A stretch of 39,159 bases of DNA from Collimonas silvisoli (lineage in GTDB: Bacteria; Pseudomonadota; Gammaproteobacteria; Burkholderiales; Burkholderiaceae_D). The stretch lies in assembly GCF_018305005.1 (NCBI RefSeq), contig NZ_JAGQEG010000053.1:1-39159 (forward strand). The letters run 5' to 3'. Shown one piece after another: positions 15,212 through 22,960 of the stretch. The translations under genes were made by a program, and so were the position numbers. Position 1 is the first letter of the stretch, and each line of letters opens with the position of its first letter. The notes beneath the pieces are model-generated. The model was not told the origin of the DNA. It searched no databases and saw nothing but the letters and a program-made list of their open reading frames with translations.

Positions 15212-16414
15212 TTATTTCTTCAGCTGACTCAATACATCCGACAACATCGCAATCATCTGATCGATTTCCGCAATCGTCACGTTCAACGCCGGCATGAAAC
15301 GCAGCAGATTGGGACGCGGTGAATTCAGCAACAAGCCGACCGGATTCAGGTCACGCGCGATATCGACGATTTGCGGACCGATGTCGCTGCCCAGTTTCAA
15401 CGCTCGCAGCAAACCTTCGCCGCGCTCGCCTTCGAGTCCATGTTTTTCAGTCAGGTTCAACAACTCGCGGCTCAGGTAAGCGCCCTTGTCTTTTACCGAT
15501 TGCAGGAAACCTGGCTCCAGCAAGGTCTTGATCACTGCCACGCCGACTGCTGTCATCAAGGGATTGCCGTTGTAAGTGCCGCCCTGATCGCCAGCCTCGA
15601 AGCAGGCAATCTCTTCGCGCGCCAGCAACGCCGCCAGTGGCACGCCGCCGCCGATGCCTTTGCCGAGCGTCATGATATCCGGCTGGATGCCGGACAATTG
15701 ATAAGCGAACAATTCGCCGGTGCGGCCCATGCCGGATTGCACCTCGTCGACAATCAGCAAGATGCCGCGCTTTTTGGTCAGTTCGCGCAAGCCTTGCATG
15801 AATTCGCGGCTTGCCGGGATCACGCCGCTCTCGCCTTGAACCGGCTCCAGCATGACCGCCACGGTCTTGTCGTTGATCAGGTTTTCCACGCTGACCAGAT
15901 CGTTCAGTTCAGCTTTGGGAAAGCCCGGCACCTGCGGCGCAAAAATGGTGTCCCAGCCCGGTTTGCCGCTGGCCGACATGGTGGCCAGGGTACGGCCGTG
16001 AAAGCTATGGCTGAAAGTGATGATTTCAAAGCGATGCTGACCCGCCTGGTTCGGGTTTTTCTTGCCCCATTTGCGCGCCAGCTTGATGGCGCCTTCATTG
16101 GCTTCGGCGCCGCTGTTGGTGAAAAACACGCGGTCGAAGCAGGAGTTGGCGGTCAGCAGGCCGGCCAGTTCAATTGAGGGGGCGTTGTAAAAGGCCGGCG
16201 AAGGATTGATGATTTTCTTGGACTGCGCCAGCAACGCATCCTGGATGCATTGCGGCGAGTGGCCCAGCGCATTGACTGCCCAGCCCTGCAAATAATCCAG
16301 GTAACGCTTGCCGGTGTGATCCGTCATCCACATGCCGTTGCCTTCGGTAAACACCAGAGGAGGGCGGTTGGTGATGTACATCAGGTCGTTAACCGGGTAT
16401 TCGCTGAATTCCAT
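15212..16414 (-). CDS. class III (ArgD-type) PLP aminotransferase, probably acetylornithine transaminase
   Basis: PLP-dependent aminotransferase of the acetylornithine/ornithine/4-aminobutyrate family. The 400-residue protein has the class III core: [38 protein letters not shown], the PLP-phosphate/Asp region [20 protein letters not shown], and the Schiff-base Lys in [18 protein letters not shown]. ArgD is favoured by length and [10 protein letters not shown], but AstC- or GabT-like activity cannot be excluded. ATG 16414 has TAGGAG eight bases upstream; an in-frame ATG at 16438 would lie before that ribosome site. The gene is preceded by a terminator-like hairpin and a short ORF with three Arg codons, suggesting attenuation. 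Confidence 0.87.
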   Translation of the reverse strand: MEFSEYPVNDLMYITNRPPLVFTEGNGMWMTDHTGKRYLDYLQGWAVNALGHSPQCIQDALLAQSKKIINPSPAFYNAPSIELAGLLTANSCFDRVFFTNSGAEANEGAIKLARKWGKKNPNQAGQHRFEIITFSHSFHGRTLATMSASGKPGWDTIFAPQVPGFPKAELNDLVSVENLINDKTVAVMLEPVQGESGVIPASREFMQGLRELTKKRGILLIVDEVQSGMGRTGELFAYQLSGIQPDIMTLGKGIGGGVPLAALLAREEIACFEAGDQGGTYNGNPLMTAVGVAVIKTLLEPGFLQSVKDKGAYLSRELLNLTEKHGLEGERGEGLLRALKLGSDIGPQIVDIARDLNPVGLLLNSPRPNLLRFMPALNVTIAEIDQMIAMLSDVLSQLKK

Positions 16415-16445
16415 TGCATTACTCCTAGATATGGGCAAAAAAAAA

Positions 16446-16464
16446 CCACAGGCACCGCCTGTGG
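16446..16464 (-). terminator. Rho-independent terminator within the aminotransferase leader
   Basis: CCACAGGC-ACC-GCCTGTGG perfect stem; on the minus strand it is followed by nine T residues. It lies between the leader ORF and the aminotransferase start, on the same strand, so it would stop transcription before the gene unless it is prevented from forming. Confidence 0.8.
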
Positions 16465-16483
16465 CTTCGTGATCAATCGACGG

Positions 16484-16552
16484 TCACGCGCACGGCTTAC
16501 CTGGCTGAGGTAAAGGGCTGCGGCGTCGTAACAATGTCTTGATCATGTTCAT
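16484..16552 (-). CDS. candidate 22-residue leader peptide with three consecutive Arg codons
   Basis: Short frame on the minus strand beginning MNMIKTLLRRRSP and ending GKPCA. Codons 9-11 are CGA-CGC-CGC. The ATG falls about 8 bases after the -10 of a good promoter, so the transcript would be leaderless or nearly so; no Shine-Dalgarno is present. Two small hairpins (TTACCT / AGGTAA at 16497-16513; CGTGA / TCACG spanning the stop codon) lie between the Arg codons and the terminator. The arrangement, promoter-Arg codons-alternative hairpins-terminator-arginine-family aminotransferase, resembles classical ribosome-mediated attenuation. This is inference from layout only. Confidence 0.45.
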   Translation of the reverse strand: MNMIKTLLRRRSPLPQPGKPCA

Positions 16553-16559
16553 GACGCAA

Positions 16560-16589
16560 ATATTAGGACACTTTTGTGTGGTGCGTCAA
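16560..16589 (-). promoter_or_regulatory. sigma-70 promoter of the aminotransferase leader
   Basis: Read on the minus strand: TTGACG (16589-16584), an 18-base spacer, and TAATAT (16565-16560). The predicted transcription start falls at about 16552-16554, at the ATG of the leader ORF. Confidence 0.65.
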
Positions 16590-16957
16590 ACATTGTTCTT
16601 CCATTCCCACACTCGGCGCCTGCGGTGCAAATCCGACGTTTGGTGGCATGCCGGTCCATATTTCGCATGACGCCATCATATATCAGAAGTTTCCCATGTT
16701 ATTTGCAGGTGGAAATCAACATGATTTCTTGGATTGCACGATAGGGCGAAGGTTGAATGGTTATATAATTGACATGATTTTCCTGCCTGATAAAAATATT
16801 GTTGTGTGGAAATTAAATCTGCTGATCTGATATCTCCCACCATGATGCTTTCTCATTTGACGATGTGAGCGTTGGAACGCTTGCTGTATGCAAAGGGAAA
16901 AAAGGCAAAATTGCCAATACGCGCGAAAGCGCACTATCCAGTTTCGTAAATAATCCT
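16590..16957. other. AT-rich gap between the aminotransferase promoter and the orphan gene pair
   Basis: No convincing gene. An 84-codon frame (16576-16830) overlaps the aminotransferase promoter and has no ribosome site. A possible plus-strand promoter for the genes that follow is TTGACA at 16769-16774, 16 bases, TAAAAA at 16791-16796. Base composition is clearly lower in GC than the neighbours, consistent with acquired DNA. Confidence 0.4.
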
Positions 16958-17065
16958 ATGAACACAATGCAGCAATGGCAGGCAAAAGCAGAATTACAAG
17001 GTAGCCCTGTCGAGGAGTGCGGGACTACGCTTGAGGAGGCAGATTGTGTCATCGCACTTCCCTAG
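16958..17065 (+). CDS. doubtful 35-residue ORF overlapping the next gene
   Basis: Frame starting MNTMQQWQAKAELQGSP with no good ribosome site; the open frame extends upstream to a GTG at 16865 (66 residues). It contains two Cys and overlaps the start of the gene at 17046 by 20 bases. I do not recognise it. The AGGAGG used by the next gene lies inside it, which would allow coupling if it is translated. Confidence 0.25.
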   Translation: MNTMQQWQAKAELQGSPVEECGTTLEEADCVIALP

Positions 17066-18191
17066 ACCAATGAAATCATCGCGGCCGCTGGCGATGCATC
17101 ACCTTCTGCTGCTGCAAGAGCATTCGCTTACCTGGATTTCGCGGTCGGCATTTGGCGGTGATCGCGACGTCTGGAGCGAACAGTCGGCGGTCAATTCGGC
17201 CGAAGGATTTGATCCTCTACCCGCTGCTGCCGATATTTTCAAGCACGCTCCGCGCGGCCGCTTGAAAATGGCCGACAAACTGACGGTATTACTTGGCTAT
17301 CCTTACGTGCGGCATATGGTTTTACCTTGGCGAGCGGCTCTTACCAAGACTTCTGAATGGGAGGGATATGCCAGCGCCAAATTTTATGAACAGTACGGCG
17401 GCGATAATTCCTCCAGAAAAATAGTTGTGGATACGGCTGGATTCGGTCAGCCAAGATTGGCGGCGGCAACCGATGCTGTCCTCGTTGAAGGTTTGCTGGC
17501 GTTGGCGGCTCAGCACAAGTTGCGTCTAGCCTCCTGCATGTCGCTGTTGACGGCTGCTGCGCGTTCTCACTGGGACATGCTGGAAGACAATTGCGTGCTG
17601 AGCTTGCCGCAGCAAGACTCCATGGAATGCCTGTTCAGAAAACAGGGGATGTGGCAGGGTGTCGGCGGCATGCCAACACTACCGGATACCGCATTGGCCG
17701 ATAATGTCGCGGTTGCAGCGCTATTGGCGAAAGCGGACGGATTCGTGGCCAGCGAGAGCCTCGTCTTAGCCGTGACGCCATTCCCTGGCAATTTGCTTCA
17801 AACGCCAGAGCATGCGCCCAATATACGCTGGCTGGATGCGGCGCATCCGTGGCTGGCGGACGGCGACAGCCGGCGCCGTACGGCTGGCTTGACCGCCAGC
17901 GCTGCAGACGTCGAGACAATACGCATCGAGCCTGTCGGCGCGCATGCAGCGGCAAGTGCAGTCAGCGTAAAAAGGGCGGATGAAGATGGTGTTGCATCTT
18001 CGCTCAAAGCGTTTGACAGAGCCAACTTCTCTTGGGGACTCGTGGCACAGCACAAGTTACCCCGGCAGTCTGGTCACTATGGCGAATGGCGCTTGCGAGC
18101 ATGGCATACGCCAATGGCTTGCTCTGTCCGTCAAACTATCTATTTCTGGCTGGATGCGCCACCTTCATGGCCGAGAGAGGAGCTGCAATGA
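17046..18191 (+). CDS. hypothetical protein, possibly a pilus/secretion assembly (PilM/GspL-like) component
   Basis: A 381-residue protein of unknown function. The start is GTG 17046, set by AGGAGG six bases upstream. No signal peptide or clear membrane segment. The central part (KLTVLLGYPYVRHMVLPWRA, EWEGYASAKFYEQYGG, and a later PRLAAATDAVLVEGLLALA) resembles the layout of cytoplasmic GspL/PilM-like proteins with LPW-containing cores found in type II-secretion-like clusters of Oxalobacteraceae; this is weak and from memory. The last ~70 residues look less ordered in composition (rich in His, Arg, Trp), so a frameshifted tail is possible. Its stop overlaps the next start (ATGA), so the two genes are coupled. 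Confidence 0.55.
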   Translation: MSSHFPRPMKSSRPLAMHHLLLLQEHSLTWISRSAFGGDRDVWSEQSAVNSAEGFDPLPAAADIFKHAPRGRLKMADKLTVLLGYPYVRHMVLPWRAALTKTSEWEGYASAKFYEQYGGDNSSRKIVVDTAGFGQPRLAAATDAVLVEGLLALAAQHKLRLASCMSLLTAAARSHWDMLEDNCVLSLPQQDSMECLFRKQGMWQGVGGMPTLPDTALADNVAVAALLAKADGFVASESLVLAVTPFPGNLLQTPEHAPNIRWLDAAHPWLADGDSRRRTAGLTASAADVETIRIEPVGAHAAASAVSVKRADEDGVASSLKAFDRANFSWGLVAQHKLPRQSGHYGEWRLRAWHTPMACSVRQTIYFWLDAPPSWPREELQ

Positions 18192-18826
18192 GCGATTTTC
18201 GCCTATGGCCACGCAACATGAGATCGGCAAATATCGGCCCAAGGCTTGACTTTGTTCAGCCACAGACCCGTTCTGCTATTCAAATGCCTTTGGTGTTGTC
18301 GATGGTTTTGATGGCGGCGGTGCTGGCATTTCTTGGGCAACAATTCTGGACGCCAAGAGAGGCCGGCACAGTTGTAGCTGAAGCGCGCATGAACACTTGG
18401 CCGACAGAAAATGTTCGTGACCTGGCTAGCGCTTCCGTGACTCCTGCTCCCGCCGCCGAGAAAAGCAATCAAGGCCATGCAGAGGAAAATAATCAAACTC
18501 GGTTTGCAACTGGAAATATAAAGCTCGATGAAAAAGCAGTCGACCGTGTTGTTAGCAATAATATGCTGACGCAGGATAAGAAGACGGCAGAAATTAAAGT
18601 CCGCCTGCGGCAACGCCCGGCGCCACGAGTGGTCGCGCTCCGTACCAGCCCATCAGTCGATTATGTGCGTGCTGTGCCGGCGCTTCTAGCCGAGAGAACG
18701 CCTGCTGAGGAGCGTTCTCAACAGCAGCAGCCGATTGTCATGCCTGAGGTGAGTTTCAGACATCATGTCCGCCTGATAGGCGGCATACCTGATGGTGACG
18801 CGACATCGTCGAACAACGGCAAGTAG
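18188..18826 (+). CDS. hypothetical single-pass inner-membrane protein coupled to the preceding gene
   Basis: A 212-residue protein of unknown function, starting at ATG 18188 inside the stop of the previous gene. A short basic cytoplasmic part (MSDFRLWPRNMRSANIGPR, then LDFVQPQTR) precedes one membrane segment at about residues 34-52 (MPLVLSMVLMAAVLAFLG). The rest, probably periplasmic, is polar, rich in Ala/Glu/Gln and of low complexity. This topology is that of PilN/GspM-like assembly proteins, agreeing with the suggestion for its neighbour, but no domain is clear. No pilin, ATPase or secretin gene lies nearby, so the pair is an orphan. Confidence 0.5.
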   Translation: MSDFRLWPRNMRSANIGPRLDFVQPQTRSAIQMPLVLSMVLMAAVLAFLGQQFWTPREAGTVVAEARMNTWPTENVRDLASASVTPAPAAEKSNQGHAEENNQTRFATGNIKLDEKAVDRVVSNNMLTQDKKTAEIKVRLRQRPAPRVVALRTSPSVDYVRAVPALLAERTPAEERSQQQQPIVMPEVSFRHHVRLIGGIPDGDATSSNNGK

Positions 18827-18850
18827 AAAATCGGCTACGTCGCAATCGAC

Positions 18851-18876
18851 AAAATTGATTAAATAAAATTGATTAA
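18851..18876. repeat. two-copy tandem AAAATTGATTAA, 14-base period
   Basis: Two identical 12-base units at 18851-18862 and 18865-18876, directly after the orphan membrane-protein gene and before a short ORF with a ribosome site. Function unknown; it could be promoter or UP-element material. Confidence 0.5.
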
Positions 18877-18894
18877 TACGGAAGAGGTTGGTGG

Positions 18895-18975
18895 ATGAGC
18901 GTAAATGCACGGAGCGCTGTGTATGGTGTTGGACTAGGGGTGCTCATCCCCCGCCGCCGCGAACTTCACAGCTAG
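18895..18975 (+). pseudogene. 26-codon ORF, perhaps the broken start of a third gene of the orphan cluster
   Basis: ATG 18895 has GGAAGAGG a dozen or so bases upstream and encodes a short peptide (MSVNARSAVYGVGLGVLIP, then an Arg-rich tail) that ends exactly where the convergent flavoprotein gene ends (shared bases 18972-18974). The sequence could be the 5' remnant of a longer gene lost by deletion. It may equally be chance. Confidence 0.25.
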
Positions 18976-19997
18976 AGCGCCAGATCCGCTTCCGAAGTAA
19001 ACGAATCCGCATAAAACTCTTCGGCCGGCAGCTTGCACATTGCGACAAAATCGCGCTGCGCCGATTCCACCACGATCGGTGCGCCGCAGGCATACACCTG
19101 GTAAGCAGACAGATCCGGCAAATCATCGATCACTGCCTGATGCACGAAGCCGCTACGGCCGCGCCATTCGTCTTCCGGCTGCGCATTCGAAATCACCGGC
19201 ACGAACTTGAAGTTCGGCAGCGTGCTCGCCCATTCCTCGCATAGCGCCATCATATACAAATCCTGCGGCCGCCGTCCACCCCAGTACAAGGTGATCGGCC
19301 GTTGCGATTCGGTGTGGGCGCATTGTTCGATCAAGGCCTTGATCGGCGCGAAACCGGTACCCGAGGCCAGCAGCACCATCGGCTTGTCGGAATCCTCGCG
19401 CAGGAAGAAAGTGCCGAGCGGCCCTTCCAGGCGCAAGATGTCGCGTTCTTTCAGAGTGGTGAATACCTGATCGGTAAACAAGCCGCCCGGCATGTGGCGG
19501 ATATGCAGTGTCAGGAAATCGTCCTTGTACGGCGCGTTGGCCATGCTGTAGCTGCGCCGCTTGCCGTCGCGCAGCAGAAACTCGACGTATTGGCCGGCTA
19601 AAAATTGCAGGCGCTCGCTGGCAGGCAGTTGCAGCGATAAGATAATCACGTCGTCGGCGACTTTGTCGATCTTGGCGACGCGGGTCGGCATCTTGCGAAC
19701 CGGGAACTCGCCGACGCCGGCCACTTCGCGCGCCTCAATCGTGACGTCCGAATGCGGGGTGGCGCAGCAGAACAGGGCAAAGCCCAGTTGTTCGTCCTTG
19801 ACCGGCAGGGCTTTTTCCTGATGCGCGCCGTGGCTGATCTCTCCATCCAGCAACTTGCCCTTGCATGAACTGCAAGCGCCGTTTTTGCAGCCATAAGGCA
19901 GGCCGACGCCGGCACGTATGGCGGCGTTGAGAATGGTCTCGCCTTCGTCGCAGCTGAATTGGCGGCCGCTAGGCTGAACGGTTATCTGAAAACTCAT
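18972..19997 (-). CDS. 2Fe-2S/FAD/NAD(P) oxidoreductase, CDP-6-deoxy-L-threo-D-glycero-4-hexulose-3-dehydrase reductase-like
   Basis: Single-chain electron-transfer flavoprotein. N-terminal plant-type ferredoxin domain (residues 1-90) with the cluster ligands C37-x4-C42-x2-C45 (YGCKNGACSSCKG) and C78 region (FALFCCATPHSD). The ferredoxin-NADP reductase module follows: the FAD-binding RRSYSMAN, then the nucleotide-binding GTGFAPIKALIEQ and the C-terminal YACGAPIVVESAQRDF. At 341 residues it matches the AscD-type reductases and phenol/toluene hydroxylase reductases. Database naming as glucoseen reductase is common in Burkholderiales, but no deoxysugar genes are nearby, so the physiological partner is unknown. 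Divergent from the YeeZ-like gene, with only 11 bases between starts. Confidence 0.82.
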   Translation of the reverse strand: MSFQITVQPSGRQFSCDEGETILNAAIRAGVGLPYGCKNGACSSCKGKLLDGEISHGAHQEKALPVKDEQLGFALFCCATPHSDVTIEAREVAGVGEFPVRKMPTRVAKIDKVADDVIILSLQLPASERLQFLAGQYVEFLLRDGKRRSYSMANAPYKDDFLTLHIRHMPGGLFTDQVFTTLKERDILRLEGPLGTFFLREDSDKPMVLLASGTGFAPIKALIEQCAHTESQRPITLYWGGRRPQDLYMMALCEEWASTLPNFKFVPVISNAQPEDEWRGRSGFVHQAVIDDLPDLSAYQVYACGAPIVVESAQRDFVAMCKLPAEEFYADSFTSEADLAL

Positions 19998-20008
19998 ACA
20001 ATCCTATA

Positions 20009-20929
20009 ATGAAAAATATAAAACAAAACCATGGCGACAAGCCAGGCAAGCCGCGTCTGTTGATTTTAGGCTGCGGCGACGTCGGATTACGTTTGCTGGC
20101 GTTGCTGAAACACCGGTTTCGCGTGTTTGCCGTCACCAGCCAGCCAGCCCGTTGCGCCGAATTACGCGCCGCCGGGGCGATTCCGTTGGTAGCTGACCTT
20201 GATCAACCGGCAACATTGGCGCGCCTGGCCCGCCTGGCGCAGATCGTTGTCCATCTGGCGCCGCCGCACTCCGCGGGAGAAAAAGACCAGCGCACCCGCA
20301 ACCTGGCCGCCATTTTACCCGAGCGGGCCACCCTTGTTTACATCAGCACCACCGGCGTCTACGGCGATTGCGGCGGCGCGCTGATAAATGAAACCCGCGC
20401 CTTGGCGCCGCATAATGGCCGCGCCAGGCGCCGGGTCGATGCCGAGCAGGTGTTGCGGGCTTGGGCCCGGCGCCGTGACGGGCGCCTGGCGATTCTGCGG
20501 GTGCCGGGGATTTACGCTGCCGAACGGCTGCCGCTGGCACGCTTGCGGCAAGGGACGCCGGCCCTGATTGCCGCAGACGATGTCTATACCAACCATATTC
20601 ATGCCGACGACCTGGCGCGCATCATCGTAGCGGCAATCTTCAAGGCCTCGCCCCTGCGCATCTACCATGCGAGCGACGACTCGCAATTGAAGATGGCGGA
20701 ATATTTTGATCTGGTCGCCCAGGCTTTCGGCCTGCCGCTGCCGCCCCGGCTGCCGCGCGCTGAGCTGGAGCAGGTGGTATCGCCGATGCTGCTATCGTTC
20801 ATGTCAGAATCGCGTCGTTTGCAAAACCAGCGCATCAAGCTGGAATTAGGGGTGCGATTGCGTTATCCCGACGTCGCAACGGCTTTGCTGACGATGGTCG
20901 CGGATGAATGGGCTGAGGATCACGGATAA
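20009..20929 (+). CDS. YeeZ-like NAD(P)-binding SDR-family protein
   Basis: Extended short-chain dehydrogenase-like protein of 306 residues; function of the family is not settled. The Rossmann motif is ILGCGDVGLRLLALL (about residues 18-32). An SDR-like STTGVYGDCGG with the Tyr of the active-site region, HIHADDLARIIVAAI and the C-terminal SRRLQNQRIKLELGVRLRYP match NAD-dependent epimerase-like proteins such as E. coli YeeZ. The ATG at 20009 has no good ribosome site and only 11 bases separate it from the divergent gene, so the start could be somewhat downstream. The protein is Arg-rich in the middle (RARRRVDAEQVLRAWARRRDG). Confidence 0.75.
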   Translation: MKNIKQNHGDKPGKPRLLILGCGDVGLRLLALLKHRFRVFAVTSQPARCAELRAAGAIPLVADLDQPATLARLARLAQIVVHLAPPHSAGEKDQRTRNLAAILPERATLVYISTTGVYGDCGGALINETRALAPHNGRARRRVDAEQVLRAWARRRDGRLAILRVPGIYAAERLPLARLRQGTPALIAADDVYTNHIHADDLARIIVAAIFKASPLRIYHASDDSQLKMAEYFDLVAQAFGLPLPPRLPRAELEQVVSPMLLSFMSESRRLQNQRIKLELGVRLRYPDVATALLTMVADEWAEDHG

Positions 20930-20943
20930 CGCATCGGCAACTC

Positions 20944-21051
20944 TATAACAGGCTTCTATATTTGTTTTTCGCATAAGCATAGAAGTTATAAGTTGTTGTA
21001 AGGCAGAAAGTTGATCGATAAAGTGAAAAACTAATAAAAAAACCACTTTAT
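20944..21051. promoter_or_regulatory. two inverted repeats upstream of the NitT/TauT-type ABC operon
   Basis: The first pairs TATAAC-agg-CTTCTAT (20944-20959) with ATAGAAGTTATA (20979-20990). The second is ATAAAGTG (21018-21025) with CACTTTAT (21044-21051), separated by 18 A-rich bases. Both lie in the 181-base gap before the ABC operon, where a LysR-type or similar regulator site would be expected. TTGATC at 21011-21016 could be a -35. Confidence 0.35.
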
Positions 21052-21110
21052 ATACGCTTGCCAACTTAGGCGCAGCGCTGCAATAGTCGACGCAAAGGCC
21101 GCCATCTCCC

Positions 21111-21884
21111 ATGAAATTATCTTTTCAGCACATCAACAAGCAATTCTCCGGCTTGCCGGTGATCGCCGATTTCAGCCGTGAAATCGAAGAAGGCGAGCTG
21201 GTCGCCCTGGTCGGTCCTTCCGGCTGCGGCAAATCGACCTTGCTGCATCTGGCGGCCGGCCTCGGCGCTCCCAGCAGCGGCGCGGTGTTGGCCGACGGCC
21301 AAGCGATCACAAGCCCGCATCCCGAACGCATGCTGATGTTTCAGGAAAACGCGCTGTATCCGTGGTTGACGCTGGAAGCGAATGTGGCGTTGGCGCTGGA
21401 ATTGCAAAAAGTCAGCAAGGCCAGCGCTCGCCAGCAGGCGCGCGACTGGTTATCAAAGGTCAGCTTGCAAGGTTTCGAGGCTTATTACCCGCACCAGGTT
21501 TCCGGCGGCATGCGGCAGCGGGCGGCGCTGGCGCGGGCCTTCATCACTAAACCGAAAGTGCTGCTGCTGGATGAGCCGTTCGGCGCACTCGATGCGCTGA
21601 CGCGCATGACCTTGCAGGATTCCCTGCGCCAGCTGATCCGCGAAGAGCGCCCGACTGTATTGCTAGTCACGCACGATGTCGACGAAGCTTTGTTCCTGGC
21701 CGACCGGATTCTGGTATTCAGCCCGCGTCCGGCCAAGGTGCTGCGCGAGTTCAATCTGAACCATCACGAGAAAACCCACGATCTATCCGAGTTTGCCGCC
21801 ATCCGGCGGGAAATTCTTTGCCTGCTTGGGATTCACGCGGAGCAGGATGCGTTCGCAAAAAAACTTGAGGGAATTGCCGCATGA
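21111..21884 (+). CDS. ABC transporter ATPase, NitT/TauT (SsuB/TauB) type
   Basis: Cytoplasmic ATPase of an importer for nitrate, sulfonate, taurine or thiamine-precursor-like solutes. 257 residues. Walker A GPSGCGKST, Q-loop MFQENALYPWL, signature VSGGMRQRAALARAF, Walker B KVLLLDEPFGALDA and H-loop LLVTHDVDEAL are all present. First gene of a four-gene operon; its end overlaps the binding-protein start by four bases (ATGA). The order ATPase-binding protein-permease is typical of the family. The substrate is not evident. Confidence 0.93.
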   Translation: MKLSFQHINKQFSGLPVIADFSREIEEGELVALVGPSGCGKSTLLHLAAGLGAPSSGAVLADGQAITSPHPERMLMFQENALYPWLTLEANVALALELQKVSKASARQQARDWLSKVSLQGFEAYYPHQVSGGMRQRAALARAFITKPKVLLLDEPFGALDALTRMTLQDSLRQLIREERPTVLLVTHDVDEALFLADRILVFSPRPAKVLREFNLNHHEKTHDLSEFAAIRREILCLLGIHAEQDAFAKKLEGIAA

Positions 21885-22897
21885 AATTTAACTTCGCCAA
21901 CACCAAACTAAAGCCGCTACTGCTGCTTCCTGCGCTGCTGCTGTCGCTGGCGGGGCAGGCCGGCGCCGCCGAAAAATTCAAGATCGGTTATTTGCGGGTC
22001 ATGGACGATGCGCAGGCGATTGCCGCTTTTGAGGGCGGGTTTTACAAGAAACATGGTCTGGAGGTGGAACTGGTCGAGTTCAAATCGGGCACCGATCTGA
22101 TCAAGGCCATCGTCGGCGGCCAGCTCGATAGCGGCGTGCTGGGCTTTACCAATGCCGCGGCCTGGGCCTCCAAAGGCGCCGACCTCAAGGTGGTGGCCGG
22201 CGCCCAGCATGGCTATCACGCCATCGTGGTGCGCGAGGATAGCGGCATCAAGGATGTGGCCGGATTGAAGGGACACACCCTGGCCTCGCAGGCCGAGGGC
22301 AGCACCGCCGACACCGTGCTCAAAGGCGTGACGCTCAAGAACGCCGGCTTGAAGGCCGACGATGTCAACATTCTCGGCGTCAGTCCGCAGGTGGCGGTGC
22401 AATCGCTGGTGGGCAAGCGCGTCGATGCCGCTTTCCTGTTCGAGCCGCAAGCCAGCATCGCGAAACTGGTGGCGCCGGTCAAACAGATTTACGAGGTCGG
22501 CGAAGTCTGGCCTTTCCCCTGCATGGTGGTGATCACTTCCGGCGAGACGCTGGCGAAGCGCCGCGAAGCTGTCTGGAAGTCGCTGGATGCGCAGCGTGAA
22601 GCGATCGATCTTTTGCAAAAAAATCCGGCGGCGGCATCGAAATTGATTGCCGGCTATTTCATCGCCGATCCAACCTTGAAAACCCTGAAGCAAGGCGATC
22701 TGCCGCGTGAGACGGTGATCCGCGACGCTATCAAGAGCCAGACCTTCAGCGCCGTGCTGACCGCCAAGGAACTGGCGCGCATGCAGGAACTGGCAAATAT
22801 CCTGCAAGAGCAGGGCTCCTTGAAAACGCGCGACGGCAAACCGTTCAACGTCAACGCGATCATTGATTTGGACTGGCAAAAAGACCGCAAGCTCTGA
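21881..22897 (+). CDS. periplasmic substrate-binding protein, NitT/TauT (NMT1/SsuA-like) family
   Basis: Delivers the solute to the permease next door. 338 residues with a Sec signal peptide (KPLLLLPALLLSLAGQAGAA, cleavage after about residue 30). The mature part has the NMT1-like fold markers: EKFKIGYLRVMDDAQAIAAFE, FYKKHGLEVELVEFKSGTDL, GGQLDSGVLGFTNAAAWAS, GVSPQVAVQSLVGKRVDAAF, and FEPQAS. Start overlaps the ATPase stop. Sulfonate, nitrate or pyrimidine-precursor uptake are all possible; no linked catabolic gene decides. Confidence 0.9.
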   Translation: MKFNFANTKLKPLLLLPALLLSLAGQAGAAEKFKIGYLRVMDDAQAIAAFEGGFYKKHGLEVELVEFKSGTDLIKAIVGGQLDSGVLGFTNAAAWASKGADLKVVAGAQHGYHAIVVREDSGIKDVAGLKGHTLASQAEGSTADTVLKGVTLKNAGLKADDVNILGVSPQVAVQSLVGKRVDAAFLFEPQASIAKLVAPVKQIYEVGEVWPFPCMVVITSGETLAKRREAVWKSLDAQREAIDLLQKNPAAASKLIAGYFIADPTLKTLKQGDLPRETVIRDAIKSQTFSAVLTAKELARMQELANILQEQGSLKTRDGKPFNVNAIIDLDWQKDRKL

Positions 22898-22960
22898 TCG
22901 TTTCGCAGTCAGCTTTCTTCAACACACAAGAATTGTTTTGGCTTATTTTTCCCCTTATCT

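Noticed and set aside
16576-16830. 84-codon ORF upstream of the orphan pair
   Set aside because: Starts within the aminotransferase promoter, has no ribosome site and lies in AT-rich intergenic DNA.
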